Assembly: GCA_013433145.1 (NCBI GenBank) | Contig: CM024179.1 | Location: forward strand, 8,529,300-8,593,299 | Direction: 5' to 3' | Length of the DNA stretch: 64,000 nucleotides | DNA from: Ascaris suum | Lineage: Eukaryota; Nematoda; Chromadorea; Rhabditida; Ascarididae | In this document: in pieces, positions 1-14,600 of the stretch | Position numbering within the stretch: the stretch's first letter is position 1 | Layout of the letters: the number at the start of each line of letters is the position of its first letter | Translations under genes and position numbers: made by a program | Notes under the pieces: model-generated | What the model saw: the letters and a program-made list of their open reading frames with translations, nothing else | What the model was told of the DNA's origin: nothing | Databases searched by the model: none

Positions 1-117
1 TCCCTTTGCGATAAAATTTCGGATCTTTTTGTCTGTCATGCTGCAAATATAGGTGAATCCAATATCGGACGGATCCAGTTCGATCTCGTTAAGGTTCCAA
101 ACCCGAACGCTACTCAT
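1..117 (-). CDS. coding-like island at left edge, unrecognised, partial
   Basis: Read on the minus strand from an ATG at 117-115, the frame stays open to the window edge. It gives a balanced, protein-like sequence that begins MSSVRVWNLNEIEL and continues with LDPSDIGFTYICSMTDKK. An in-frame ATG lies a few codons further upstream, and a TGA (145-147) closes the frame beyond that. The plus strand is also open here (from before 1 to a stop near 130). A plus-strand exon starting after an ATATAG acceptor at about 52 is therefore an alternative. The island is more GC-rich than its surroundings, which is why I list it. I do not recognise the family, and the direction is not settled. Confidence 0.2.
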   Translation of the reverse strand, partial: MSSVRVWNLNEIELDPSDIGFTYICSMTDKKIRNFIAKG

Positions 118-1517
118 CCCCAATACCATTAAGGTATACATAGATCACTGTAGGGAACGTCCTAAGGCTACAACAGAACCTCTTTTCCCCCCCCCCCCTC
201 CACCCTCCCCTCTCTCCTCTCTACGCCTCTTCCGACGGAATGCGATATTTAGGGCATAAACAAACGTTATTTGGGGTAATTTAGAATGGAGGGCATTGTT
301 TGCGCTGTAGGACGTCTAAGTTTGAACTTAACGGTTCACATCCTACTGCTTACTGGACAAGGTTGGCATACGACCTGGAAATGAAATTTGATATCATTGC
401 TAGAGATGTTTTTAACGAAATTTTTTGATTTTTTAAAGAAAAATTTGGGATGGTTTTTTTTCAATATCAAAAAGATTAAAAGATGATACGTTAATCAAAA
501 ACTGCAATGAGTACAAAAGCGGAAATATTTGAATAAATTCTTTCTTTGCACATTGTTATTTCTATTTGCCATGTCCAGCTCGGTAAGTTCTGTTAAGCTG
601 TTGAATCTATAGCTGTAATTTTTAACGATAGTATCATGTATCATAGTATGACTCCTCTAGCAATTGATCGTTGCATCAAAATCGAAACGAGTAATTATCA
701 CTTAAGCGTGCCTAAATGTTTGCATATATATTGTCATAAGGTGGAAGTTTTTCACATCAGTTGCATCATTAAATTGAGCTTAAATTGAGTTAATTCTCGC
801 ACAAATTTTATTTTTTTTTAAATTTATGGGACCGGTCGGCCTAGTGAACAAAATTGGAAAAATTTTATGTATCCTTTTATCTTCCTTAGCATACTGCTGC
901 GTTTATTTCATTTTTTTAAAGCTTATTTCATGTAAAGGAGTTTCTATTCGCTTACGAAAATGGCAAACTCACAATTTGAACTAGCTGTAATCATAAAATA
1001 TGATATACATGGTTATACATTTTTATTTTTCAACTTATCTAAAATTAAAAGAAAATATGAATGTAAGACTGCATAAACTTATAAAATCTACGAATAAAAT
1101 ACTTTATAAAATAAGTCCAATTCCATCATTTATTAATTGCATATTTATTTCTAAGTATAAATTTGAATTTTACATATCATTGCGTATACTAATTTTAATT
1201 TGCGTATACTAATTAAAATGTTATTTATTGTTGTAGTTAAATTGTAGTTTATTAGTTGAATAACCATAAATATATAACATTGTGAAAGGGAGGGATTTCT
1301 TCGTCATATTCAAATATTCAAATATAATTTAACATTTTTGATGAAGCTTTTGTAATTTTCAATTTTTTTCGATGAAATCTCAAATTGTTTACTCTTTATT
1401 CAAAATATCACAACATATTTCCAACTCAAAACGTCCAATACAAATCAATACAAATCTCAAAAACTAAGAAAAAAGTGAGGATTTAATGTTTTCATATTTT
1501 TTGATAGTTTTTTTTTT

Positions 1518-1541
1518 GAGAGAGAGAGAGAGAGAGAGAGA
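1518..1541. repeat. (GA)n microsatellite
   Basis: About twelve uninterrupted GA units directly after a T tract. Simple sequence repeat with no coding meaning. Confidence 0.9.
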
Positions 1542-2445
1542 TTCCCCAAAGAGTAGAATATGACAAAATCCATATGAATGAAGTTTTTCTGTGCGCAATT
1601 GAAATGATGATTATGGTCATTACTGAGAAGTGTTGAACAATTAGCCCTCCTCATATAGCGACGTAGATACAATTGCCTGTTTTTGTTGGAAAATGACCTC
1701 GACATTTGGTGAATCTTCACAATAAAATACTTCAGTACGAATTGAAGGTGAAAATATTTGAACGAGTATTTTGTTAAAAATAAATTGGCTTAAGAGGGGA
1801 AGAGAAAGAAAGAAAGAAAGAAAGAGGTATGGAAAGAGTAAAAAAGAGACATTTCGGAATTAGCGCTTGGTCTAAAATCCACTTATATACTCATGTAAAG
1901 GTCAAATGAAAATAAAAGATGAGTTAACCATCGAATGTGGTACTTGACGCTTTCCTATGTATTATTAGAGAGGGAGCTGATTGTGTTTGTCAGTCTAATG
2001 CATTGTGTGCTGAAGTTGTCATTTATGGATGGATGATAGACGAAAACTATCTTATCAGCTTTCTACAATTTACAATCGTTGCAATTAAGTCGTCGATTTT
2101 ATTTCATTGCAATTGCAATTAAATGTAATTGCAGTGTTATTCGTTTAGCGATTTCCAAATTGCATACTCATAATGAAATGTCGAAACACAAAATATTTGC
2201 TTTAATGTTAACAATGGTAATCATTGCAACCAACATTGAGCCTATCGATTTGCAATAGAAAGAGATATTTCCTAATAAGGTTTTCAATGTTGTCGCACTA
2301 AATACGCTCTTATAATCGCTAATTCATTTCTTCTTCATTAAGTTTTGAAGTTTATTTATTAATTTTTTTCGAGTAATTGGCATTATTTTCGTATGTTTCT
2401 ATATAGCTCATAAATACCATCGCTCAATTGTGTTTGTTTTTGTTT

Positions 2446-2526
2446 ATGCAAATCTGATCATCTCTGAATTTTCGCTTTATGCAAATGCAAGATATGCAAA
2501 TCTGTATTTTATTATCTAATGCAAAT
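2446..2526. promoter_or_regulatory. cluster of four ATGCAAAT octamers
   Basis: ATGCAAAT occurs exactly four times in 81 bases, at 2446-2453, 2479-2486, 2494-2501 and 2519-2526. All four are in the same orientation, with several followed by CTG or CAT. ATGCAAAT is the classical POU-domain octamer site. The cluster could be an enhancer, or the remains of a short tandem duplication. No gene start is visible next to it. Confidence 0.3.
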
Positions 2527-5500
2527 CATCCGAATACAAATCTGATCCATCTGATCCGCTCCCAGCAATTTAGTAGATATGATCGACGATCTCAACTTAA
2601 CTGAATTTACTAGCTATAGGCAATTTCTCTATTCTCAAGTGAACAATTGGAATATCTTTGATTCAAAAGAAAAAAACTTTCCTCTCAATTTATTTTTAGC
2701 ATTTTTGTGCATTTGTGATATACTTTGTTTTGAATTTACTCCAGTAGTCCTTCTTTCACTTATCGTTCCTTATTTCGTCCATTGTCTTTACTAATGAATG
2801 GAATTGAGCATTTCTTCATAGCCTCGTATTAATGAAGTCATATAAGCCAATTTTCATTTGAGGTATAGGTAGATTGTGTTCCTCTTTAGGGGTTTCCTTT
2901 CAATATAATATATATATAATCTTTGATAATCTCAAAGGAGAAACGCAACGGCATTTATGAGATTTTTTTTTCAAAATTGTTAGGAAGAGATTAAAGGCGG
3001 GAAAGTTTTGTTGGAAGATTTTTTATTGAGAGAAAATGGAGAAGGAAACGCAGAAAGAGTTTTGTCCGTCCGTGTTATATACGACAATTAAACTTTAGAT
3101 ATTTCAGGTAAACATGTTTAATTTTTTCTTATCACAAAAAAGTGATAAGTGATAAGCGTTAATTGTACAGTCAAAATTATCAACAAATGAATTAATCATG
3201 AGTCTTTCCCTCGATTCTATAATCCTCTTATTCGGTTCTTATGAGCTTATCCAGATGATTGAATATTTCCACTGCAATCACAAAGGCTATCTAACTGGAT
3301 TCCAATTGCCGCCTATTTATATAAAACGAACGCAATTTCAAGGCAATTATTCCAATGCTTTTTATAGCTACTAACAAATAATATGCTATTTTTGATGCTC
3401 ATATAAATCAAATTCGAGAATTCTGTAACGAACAATGGCGTTTGTTTTGTGTCTAATTCTCTTATAATAGCAACGTTCTTCTTCGATTCTCTATCTGGAT
3501 TTAGTTAAGAGCAGCCTTGAATGGTGGCAGTTAGACAGCAAATGACACCTGAGAGATTATCCGCTCGGACCACCTGTTGGTTAAATATGGCATCGATTCT
3601 TTGTGGTATTCTAGAAACGAGCAAAAACCAACCAACATGAATCTCAATCCATATTCCTTGCAATAACGCGTTTTCTCTGCTGCTTTCGCTCATCGCTTTA
3701 TCGCTTATTTCGTTCAGCAGTTTGCTCCTATTTACCTGTTCATTAATTCATTTATTGTTATTACTATTAAAGGAATATTACTGTTATTTAGAATATATAC
3801 ACAAAAGCAATCGAAATACTTTAACATATATGAATTACTTTGAGTCTCGAAAATTCGCTTAGATTGTGCTTAAATGAAGTTCATAAGTGAGCGGGTTCAT
3901 ATGAGGCAGACGTCATGCTAGCAAGGTTTGTGAACATCAGTAAAGAATCAATTAGTGCGTTATTGACTTTTTTACCACAAGAGTACCCGAAGTCTGCCGG
4001 TTCGTTATCGATTTTCCGGTACTCGCATAAAGAGGGATTACCGGAATGTCACTAACGACAGCCTTCGTCAGAAATAGGAAGATTTCTCACCGATGGAAAA
4101 AGTGATAGAGAAACGTTCCCCGTCAAAATTTTCCAAGTGAGATTTTGCTCTCTCCCATATAATATCTTGCATCTTGAAGGGGACGAATGAATGCTGAATA
4201 GTGGAATAGTGCTCGGTGTTCTGCGTCGATGAGCATGAAAAAATTTCAACCGGTGCTAGATCTAGTCCACATTCATTTTTCTTCATTCGGCAATTTTCTC
4301 GGTGACTTTTTATCGAAGCGGAAAAAAAACTTTCAATTTAAAGCATAAATTTTCTCGTCAATATTTCCGAAAAAAAAAGAAGCACTTGCTCTATGAGCTT
4401 GCGCCTTCGCAATATTGTTGTAATGCGTTTATCATTCATCATACCCACCTGGAATTTTTTTTTTGTTCTCGTACATCTATCGTTATTTCACATATGGCTA
4501 GCGCAGAATAACAATAGAAAAATGATGTCTTTTATGTTAAACTAATGATTTCTATATCACTTATATGAAAGTATAAAAGTCTTTCGTAAAAGAAATAAGA
4601 ATAACTTTGATAGCGTTTTTTCCACTCATTTTATTTCGATAATAGAATTAAAACGTAGCGCTAATTCAATGATGGAAGAAGTGGATAATTGCATCCGATG
4701 GATTAAAATTAGATCTTTTATTAATGAGATGATATTTCTCAGCCAATATATTGCTCATCTATACTTCACTTTTATTTTATATTAATATTCACTTTTTCCA
4801 TTCTGCTTGCTAATTTAGTAGAATACCTTCTATACAACCGATTGATTTATTTTATGCATTTTGAAGAAAAATATTCGATGAGGATAAAACAAATCGTAAA
4901 GGATGACCAAAGTTACTGATGCACTATGCGATTTTTGCGCTTCGTTCATCGAATCATTCAGTTTTATGAGTAAAAAAAAATGAATGATGAGTTTCATAAA
5001 ACGATATCTTCATAGAATGATTCAACGATACGCATAAATCTATAAAAAATTTGTTTTTTTTTTTTGCTCAACCGACGTTAATGAGTTGAAGTTGATTTGT
5101 CAACATAATAATTCCTATTGCATACCTCGAAATAGTTTACTATATACCTATCAAATTTATAATTGCAACTTTTAGTGATAGGCGAATAACTATTCAGCAT
5201 ACAGACAGAGAGACACATAGGTACATACGTACACAAGCGGAGACAATAACGTCGTTGTATGCGCTTTTTATCAATAAATTCCTGAAAGAGGGCAAAATTT
5301 ATTGAAAGCAATTGCACAGTTTCTATTAATATCCTGAATAAAGTGAACAAATGAATTTCTAATGCGAAATGCATCAAACAATGTAGCTATTGAAATGAGT
5401 GAGCATATGTTCTCTACATTTTTTTTTCTTTTATATATTGAAATACAAATATAATTAATTAAGGAGAGCGTATATATTTCAAATATTGTTAGGCTAGATG

Positions 5501-8500
5501 AGATTTTTCTTTTCTTATATTCTATGCAGTTTTTAATCTTATATTTCGTACTGAAATGAATTTGTTCACTTGAGTGCCATGGGTTTATATTCGAAGGTTT
5601 ATTGTTTGTTATCCGTTGAGTAAGCTATTTAATATAAGCAATAGATGATGATCATATGTTCAATTCCTTACTAAATAGATAATTTTCAATTCGTTTTGAA
5701 TTTTTTGCGTTCATATTACGAAACATATCCGCCTTTTGCAAGTAGAGGGATTTATTTCCGCGTTTATACGGGAAATTTATTCCACAAAAAAAAATTGAGA
5801 TCCTCAAAGCTATTATATTCTTCTACGATAAATTCAACTATCGAGATGTCAAATTTGAAAAAAAAAATGTTTTTGCTTATTCGATAAGCTACAATTATAT
5901 AATTTAATAAATGCAAAAGTCGAGAGATAAAAGCTAATATGCAAATATTGAAGTGCTGTATTCGATCATCATATGCTATATGTAACGCTAAATATTTTGA
6001 TAAAATTTTTTCATATCGGTATTTTTTTTAATATTTGATTTAATATAATATTTTTGATATAACGCTAAGTTTTTTTTTTTCGATATTTTGTGTTGTTTCG
6101 GTAACGCTAATTTTTTTTTTCGACCATCTTGTGCTATATAATGGTAAATTTGATTGAATATTTTTAAATTGCGGCGCCTAATTATATTCAAAATTCAAAA
6201 ATATGGATCGAAATTCGGCGCTTCATTAAATCATCCTAAGCCGCCTATATAAGTTTCAATGTTTCAAGGTAAAATGTGGTCATCTAATGCTAGTATAGTT
6301 GTTTTCAGACCTCAGCAGTAAATGAATCGTAACCTTCATACTAAGTAGTGAATATAGGATATTATATGATAATCTTTGAACGAAGCAATGAAGTTAGAAA
6401 AGTTTTTGTGCTCAAAGAGGAAACACTTCTTTCATGTTTTATGCAAAATAGATCATTTAACGTTTTAATTAGCATATTTCGAATGTTGGGAATAGTGTGC
6501 GATGATATGTATTTCGAAAAGAGAAGCATAAATCTGCCAAACTGAGCATGAAACACATTGGATGAAGGTCGAATTTTGTGCATTTATGAGATTGCACACT
6601 TTCAAAATGCGCCATTTCATGCATTTCATTGAGTGATTACTTGCATTAGTTACGTTTTTTAATTCGTTAATTTTATATTGTAAGAGAGTAAAGTTGTAAG
6701 AGTAAATATTAGTAAAGAATAAAGAAACGTTTAAAAATGCGTAGAAATGCATTGAAAAATTCAATGAAAATTTCCATAAGAAATTCGATCAAATTTTTCG
6801 TTAAGAGATTCCGAATATGAATGATATTTAATTTTTAGGCGATATTTAATTTCCTAGAAAATTTTGATCTTTTTTTTTCATTCAAATATTTTATGACGTG
6901 ATATTGCGTGAGCTGTTTTATCTCTATGAATATAATTTATATAATGAATCTAATAGAAAATTTTCCATGCAAATTTCCACGCTATGCTAATTTTTGCTAA
7001 TTTTTATGCTAATTTTTGAATGTTGTGATATTTTCATTATTTTTGTGAAATGCTGAAATTTTTTCGTTTGCCAATTTCTATCCTTTCTTTTGAATTAGTT
7101 CTGAAATGATGAACACTGAAATACAATCGCCGCGGAAAAAAAGTGTAAAAATCACCGATGAAATTAATTTTTTGAGCATTTGATTGTTCGCATAATAATG
7201 AGGTTTTTCGAAAAAAAAAATTAAATTCTAAATCACTTTAAAAGATTTGGTGTTATTTTTTTTAATATTTACTTTCGACTATCATCCGATTAGATTTTCG
7301 GTTCAATGAATGAATTTTTTATGCTTTTATTATTAGCACTGAAATGGTTTTGTAGTATTTGTTTAAAGAAGCGACGATGAATTGTATATCGATAATTGAT
7401 TCCATTGATCTATCGGCGTAAATATGAGATCAGGTCTCTGCATATGTAGGTAGGTATACGATCAGTCCATGCCGATGATCTTTTCAAAAATACTCTCATT
7501 CAAGGTCATTTGTGTGATTTTACGCACATCAAACCCAAAACCCGATTATCTCACCTATGCGATAAATAATTTGCATCATCGTTCGTTAACCTATCACTAA
7601 TATAACCGTTTAATGCACAATCATTGCTCAATTAGGTGCAAGCAATTCAGCGAAAAATGAACTGAATATTTCTTGTTGAAGTTTTTTTTTTGTAATTCAG
7701 TGAAAGATTTTCGCGTATTTTAGCAGATTAATTTATGAAACAATGAAGTTATCATTGAGAAGGTTCTAACAATTTTAGAATATCGTTATCACTATTATCA
7801 TTGGGGTTTTTCTCAAGTTCTAACTATTTCAACTTAGTTTTAAGTATTATACGTCAATATTGCTTCAAATATTCCTCTTAAATGCATTTAAAAAAAATTT
7901 TTTTTGTAATTAAGTATTAAAAAATAGTCTTGATTTTCCGTTGTTTTTATTTTTGAAATACATCAACGAAGATGATTGCTATTGCAGATTACTGCTATAC
8001 TATGATACTAGAATCGCATTTATATAAAAATGCATTGAGGTTGTTTCGATTTCATATCATTACGCTTCCGCTTATTTCTTGAATATTTCTTGAAAACTTG
8101 CTTTGAATGACAAGAATGCAGCATCATCATTTCTAAACGAATTTTTAGACCCTAATTAAAAAGATTTTAGACCAAGGAATTGTACAATTTAACATTACCT
8201 GAATTTAACCTCAATTTAACCTGAACCTTATTTGACATTACTTGAATTAATGTGTACCTTCTATGCAATTATGTGCTATTTCGATTATTTTTTTCATTTC
8301 TTTTAATGTCATCTTTATTTGATTTTCAAATATTTTTATCCATGAAAGAGAACTTTTATGGATTTGCATTTTTCAAGAAATATTTGCAATGGAAGTATGA
8401 CAATGAGTATATATCGCTTTAATAGGACGGCATTTTTGTGCAGCAAAACGTTTCATTTCGGTTTCGCTTACGATTCATTCTATTTAAAGGGCCTATTTGT

Positions 8501-8737
8501 TACAACTTTGTAAATAATTTATTCAAAAATTCCAGCTCGCAAAGTTGTCCTTTTAATCGTAAGCTGATTCACGGTTCGATGAATCTTTGAGGAAAATTTG
8601 AATTTTCCACGAAGTGATGAAAACTTTTTTTTTTCAGCGGAAATGAAGTAAAATTATTCCTCTTTTTCTAAACCCAAAAATTTGCACGAAAATTCTTAGA
8701 AGTTTGAAAGTTAGCGCTGTCTTTAAATTCCTTGTCG

Positions 8738-8764
<27 letters not shown>
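8738..8764. repeat. (CT)n microsatellite
   Basis: About thirteen CT units in non-coding DNA, ending in TTTCC. Confidence 0.9.
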
Positions 8765-8768
<4 letters not shown>

Positions 8769-8974
8769 ATTATGCTAATATTTTGCACATTTTATAAAAT
8801 ATCACTATTGCGAGTTTGTTGTTTGATATGTTTTTTAAAAAAAATCAAATTTGCATGTTCAAATTTGCATATTTATAAGCTTTACTCCTCCCACCATTAG
8901 ATGAAGTTCATAGTCGTCGTTAAACCAGTAAACCATAACTGATATTTTTAGAGAAATCGATAGTTGGTTTTATT

Positions 8975-9044
8975 CGTTTTAGCGTGTGCAATAGACGTCA
9001 TTTGAAGCGCTAAAACGTTGAAGCCTGGAGTCAACGACGTCTAT
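8975..9044. repeat. two interlocked inverted repeats
   Basis: CGTTTTAGCG (8975-8984) is the perfect reverse complement of CGCTAAAACG (9008-9017). ATAGACGTC (8991-8999) is the perfect reverse complement of GACGTCTAT (9036-9044). The arms alternate in the order A-B-A'-B', the topology of a pseudoknot rather than of two simple hairpins. The segment is more GC-rich than its surroundings. Function unknown. Confidence 0.6.
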
Positions 9045-10005
9045 CAGACATCCGCATTAAACCTATCCGTTCGTCACCATTTTCATTAATCGAAGTAAGC
9101 GAAATATCTCTATTTTTTTTTCGTATTTCATCGATTTTTAGCGCTGAATTTTTCTGTGTGAATTTTTAATTTTTAATGAAAAATTTTTCAAATTGATTCG
9201 AATATTTTTTATTTCATATTTTAAAGGTTTCTCACTAATGACTAAAGATTTCCGTGTAAGGAGATATGATATAATTTAAGGGGATCTAATTTTAAGCAGA
9301 AATTTTTTTTTCGCCACAAAAAAATACACAATTGAAAATTAATTTCCGTGTACAATAGAGTGAATACAACGGGAAAGATTTATTAAGCGAATAAACGCAA
9401 AGAATGTTGCATGACAGGGTACAAAAAAAAATCAACACTTTTTAAAAAATGATAGAAAAATTTTCATTTCAATTTTTTTTTGAAATTTTTTTTTCAATAG
9501 GTAAACGAAATATTTTAATTCATCCGTATCGCTCTAGCATTTTAATCTCAATGTTGTTCAATACATACTAGTGCAATACTCATCATAATTTCTACAATTG
9601 TCTAGAAGAAATTTTGTGCAGTGATTTACTGTTTTTTTTTCGATTGCATTTTCTTATCGAAACAAATTATATATGTTTGGATTGATCATTCATAGTAAAT
9701 TTCATTTTGCAGAAGTCAGTATGGAAGTTAATTTTATCCTCATTAGGTGATAAGCCCCTGAGGTAATTTTCCTAATCCACCTAATTCACTGCTTTAGAGA
9801 TCTTCGATTTAGTATTTCGTAAGAAGAAAAACATTTTCAGAGACAATATGATTTCTAATAAATACAAAGCATCATTAATCATAATTTATTAAATTATCTT
9901 CCTCCGAGTTGATTTTAATTATATTGCATCTTTTTTTGGAGCAAAAAAATTTAGTTTCTCTTTTCTAAAGTCGAAATTTTTTGCTAAACTATAGTGGCGT
10001 GGAGA

Positions 10006-10156
<151 letters not shown>

Positions 10157-10982
10157 AATCGAAAAAAAGTTTTTCAAATTTTGTTTTTTTTTTTTTTTTT
10201 ATTGATTATTTCTAAAGGTGATCAATATCATTGATAACAAGGTGATCATAGCATCCCTATGAAATTGAAAAGAAACAGGATGAATTCTTCAAAAGAAATT
10301 ATAGCATTGGATTCTCATTGCTGCATGAATTGAATCTTATTATTGATTAGTTATATATGAAATCATAGCATTTATGCTAGCAACGTCTATATACAGTTGG
10401 ATGAGACACTGATACTGAGATCTGAATGAAGCATGTACGAACAATGGAATTTCATTTTTTTTTTAAACGTAAAAGCATAAACGCAACTTAATTTATATGA
10501 GTGGATGATGCATAATTTGATAAAGAGAGAAGTGAATTTTATCCATCTATACTGAAAGAAAGGAAAGGAGAGAAAGAGGCTATGATATTAGAGTATCAAA
10601 TAGCCTGAGAGCAAGGAGAATTTTTCAAATTTCGACGAATTATAGCTAGAAAAAAATTTTTTCACGAATTTTTATGAGATAATCAGTGGGAAAGTGTTTC
10701 ATTAATGAAAATCAATCAATAAATGTATATTGTGAAATGCTTTAAGAATGCTTTTTTCTTCATAATCTTGAATGCTTTCGAGAAATCTTCTAAAAAGCGA
10801 AAGGAAATGAGCTCATCTTATGCATTGAATTCAACTCTAATTTTCAATGAATACTTCTCAAGTTTCATCGATTACACGTTTCTCAATTATTCGAAGAGCC
10901 ATCTGTTGAAGAGAAAAAAAATCATCAAACGCAAAAGACAATTTTTTTTCTTGCTTTTGCTTTTCTCTTATTTTAGCTCTTT

Positions 10983-11042
<60 letters not shown>
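10983..11042. repeat. (TC)n microsatellite
   Basis: About 60 bases of TC units with one TT interruption. It creates the artificial SLSLSL and REREREREK reading frames seen on the two strands here. Confidence 0.95.
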
Positions 11043-11044
<2 letters not shown>

Positions 11045-11581
11045 AAGTTAATCAGAGATTTACCGGGAAAGTCTTGAATTCTCGGAAAATATTTTCTATT
11101 GAGATGAGCAACATATATTCTAACGAGCTAGAAGCTTTTTTTTTTAAAATAAGAGATTAAGTTTCTCTTTCAACTATTTACAAAAGAATAATTGTTGGAG
11201 GGAAACTTTGAAGAAAATCATCTCAAAGCATTGGATTTATAAGCATTTATCTCTAACGCTCAATGCTTTTATTAGAGCTGAACTCTTAATTGTCGTTTTC
11301 ATTCCCTTCTTTCCGTTGCTAACATATCGACCTTTCAGATCATTCATGAAGCTAGTGCTTTAAGAAATATTCTCCATCATTAAAGACCTACTAACATGTT
11401 GTTGAATCTTCAGTTCAGCTTCTATAGTGACATTTGGTAGTATGCAAAATTTGGAATCGAAATTTCAGCCGCAAATTCTAGGCTGGCCAAAAAAAACACG
11501 TACTGTAAAATTGTGAATCTTGTAGAAGTGATGAGAATATACATGGCGCCTCTGGGACTTTCCGATAAATTCGAAAACTGG

Positions 11582-11623
11582 CGGGGTTTATTTGGGTGTG
11601 AGGGGGGGGGAGGAGTTGGCGGG
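11582..11623 (+). other. G-rich, quadruplex-type tract
   Basis: Four or more G runs of three or more bases on the plus strand, including one run of nine or ten Gs and then GGG. This fits the G3+N1-7 quadruplex pattern in DNA that is otherwise very AT-rich. No adjacent gene is recognised. Confidence 0.5.
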
Positions 11624-14600
11624 TTGATAATACGGGTGACTAACATAGTTGAACAAATGTGATATTTCTAAGCAGTGTGCAAACGTTTCAAATTATCCAT
11701 AATCGTTGCTGCAATCGCATTTATGAGATGACATTATATTGACAAGATCGAAACGTTGATGCTTATCGCTATGAAAAAAAAGGAACATTTTTGACATTTG
11801 AGTGATATAGTTTTTAGAAAGCGTTCCGCAAATTAGTCAACCACTAAAAAATATATGTCGGTACATAATAGCGTTCTTTATTGCTTTTCATCGTCGATGA
11901 TATGCAAATCAATTATGCAAATGAAAGATATGCAAAAAATATTTATTTTATGCATAAAATATAAAGTGCTATTACAACGAATAGACGCCATCGCCTCTAG
12001 AACGATATTAACGGCTATGCAATATATCCTACGTAGATGATAAAGAATTATGATAGGACACTTCAGTGGTTACTTGTATAAAATCAAACAACGATTAATT
12101 TATTCTGCTTAACTTAACTTTAATTTATTTTAATCAGAGTAGCATTATTAATGAATAATTATTTCTTTACATCATTGACACTTCCGTTCAATAGGAGGTA
12201 CTATAAGGTTGTATAGTAGTTTTATCTTAAGCTCACCTCATGTCCAAAGAATGCTTAAGACTCGATTTAAGCTTTATAATGAGCAAATAGCAATTATATC
12301 TCATAAATTTCGGTTGCTTATATTTTTTTTTCTTGTTATGTTTATGTTATTGTTTTTTTATAATTATTACATTACTATAAGCACTATTTGAAAAAGAAAT
12401 CGTCCTTTTTGAGTAAATTTTTACTGAAATTTTGCAAAATTTTACGTTTAATTTCTTCACTTTTATTAGTGCAATTTTTTGTAAGTACATTTCATTAACG
12501 AATACAAATTGATTCTTTTCAAGGGCAAAGATTCACTTCTCAACAAAAGGGCCATAAAAATGATAGTTGATGAAATAACTTCTATTCATAAATCAATTGT
12601 GAAAAAAAAAAATTTTTTTTTTGCCTTTGTACTAATGGTTCAAAAAATTAAGCCAATTTATTGATGATTATTTGATAAATACCAATAGGTCGCTAAATTT
12701 TTTTATTTTTCAATGAGCAAAGAAAAAAAAACTACAAAATTGTTGTGAATGAGGCGTTGTGATTCATAGTTTAATGAAATCATATTCTAGAAGCATTGTT
12801 ATATTCTATGTAGTAATGAATATTCCCATGCTCTCATTTCTATTCGTTCTTGATGAGGGATCATAAGTCGAACAGCTCATTTCCTCGTTATTTTTAGCAA
12901 AAAAAAAAAAGGAATCTCGCAAAAAAGGGCTAACAAATCCTATAGAACGAAAAATGTCACTCAAATATTCATCTAACCGTTAATAATATTGAGAGAGTAG
13001 TTCTTTTTTTTTTTTAATTTTTCTCAAATAGTTGTTGAATTCATAGAAAAATGAGTAATGATTTTGTATCGTTTGTGTTCTATTTTTTTTTAATATTATT
13101 TTCTTGTTTCCAATTAAAAAATTTTCGAAAAAAAAACAATCAAAACATATATTATTGGGTTTATTTATGAAAAGATACTGTAAATACACCATCCTTATAG
13201 CAGAAATAGTTGTAGGAACATATTTTTCTCGGGGATCGAAATTGGTTGCGTAGAAATTTAAAGTGATCGTTGGGGGAAATGGGAGGGGAGGGGCAAAGAC
13301 GAAGGACGAAGGATGCGGCATGACGTTTAAGGCAATATTCTATTTTCGATTGATATGCTCTATGGTCGAATTTAGCGCGCTGAATAAAACTGATAAGATT
13401 TTCCGATTTTTATCTCAATTTGTGATATTGATGCTGCCATTCTGATATATGGATGCAGATATCCTCGCCTTGATAGATGATTGTACCAAACTCTTTCATT
13501 GATACTGATACGCTGATGATTTTTAACTTTCAACAAAAATGATAAGCTCAGTAGTGGGCAGCCATGCCTCATGCCAACGAACTGCGATTGAAAAAAAATA
13601 TGCAATTGAAGGTGCTTCGCTTAGGAGCAATATTTAAATGCAGGAGCCGCATGTGTCACGATCTGCGGAACAATCAGAATTGTTATCAACGATTGTTATT
13701 TTATTCAAATATTGCGATGAGTTTTAATATTGCTAATTTTTTCTAAAGTTGTGTCTTCTCTACCTTACATTATCACTTCATTGAGAATATCGAAAGCTTT
13801 CGTACTGCAAAAATTATTGCTTTATTTTCGGCCATTCTTGAACACATACCGAAAGTATTCTCTCTTCTTGATCTTTTATTGGGATTGAAACTGTTTACTG
13901 TTTCGCGATGGTTAAACCGGTATCATAAGCAGAACAATGGTATGGGCTTCCGAAGCAGCCTTTGAGTGTTATAGGCTTCTAAGGCAACGTTTAGTGGTGC
14001 AAGTTCTGGAGCGAACTTAACGTCGTGTAAAGTTCCTGTAACAATCTTTAGTTGGTAAAGCGTTCTCAAGTAGAGTAATAGAGCTAGTGATTTCACCTGC
14101 TTAAATATTTTTCTCGCATGGCTTTGAAGAAAATGCGCCTTATTTAGGGTATATCGTTGCTTGATATATAACGAAGTTTTGAATGGTTTGAGTTCTGCTT
14201 ATTCGAGAGTTGAATTTAAGACTTGTTAGCTGGCTTGATGTTGAGATATTTTATTGAGAGCTTTTTGAGAATCGATTTTCGACACTATATTTATGTCCCA
14301 TTATTTGATCGTCTTCCTCACTTTTGAGAAATAATCGTCTTTTTGCAATTATTTCTCCCCATCTGCATAATATTTCATTTTTCTTATTCCTACTCTAAAT
14401 AATATTCAAATGAATGTTTTGCATTTGAATATAATAAAACTCTAGGAGGAGTCTGACATTTTTTTTTCTTCGTTAAAACCGTATCTGTAACTTTTGGAAA
14501 ATATAGGATTTTGAAGTAATCTTTAAGTTACTTTAAAAACTACCGCCTGTAGGATAGGGTATCATCGAACAAGATACGTCCATAGTCTTTTAGATAGGGA

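Noticed and set aside
3505..3693. 62-codon minus-strand frame in a slightly GC-rich pocket
   Set aside because: Short, no splice sites supporting an exon and no recognisable family.
10723..11160. 145-codon plus-strand frame
   Set aside because: Its length comes from a (TC)n repeat giving SLSLSL; the flanking composition is F/K-rich noise.
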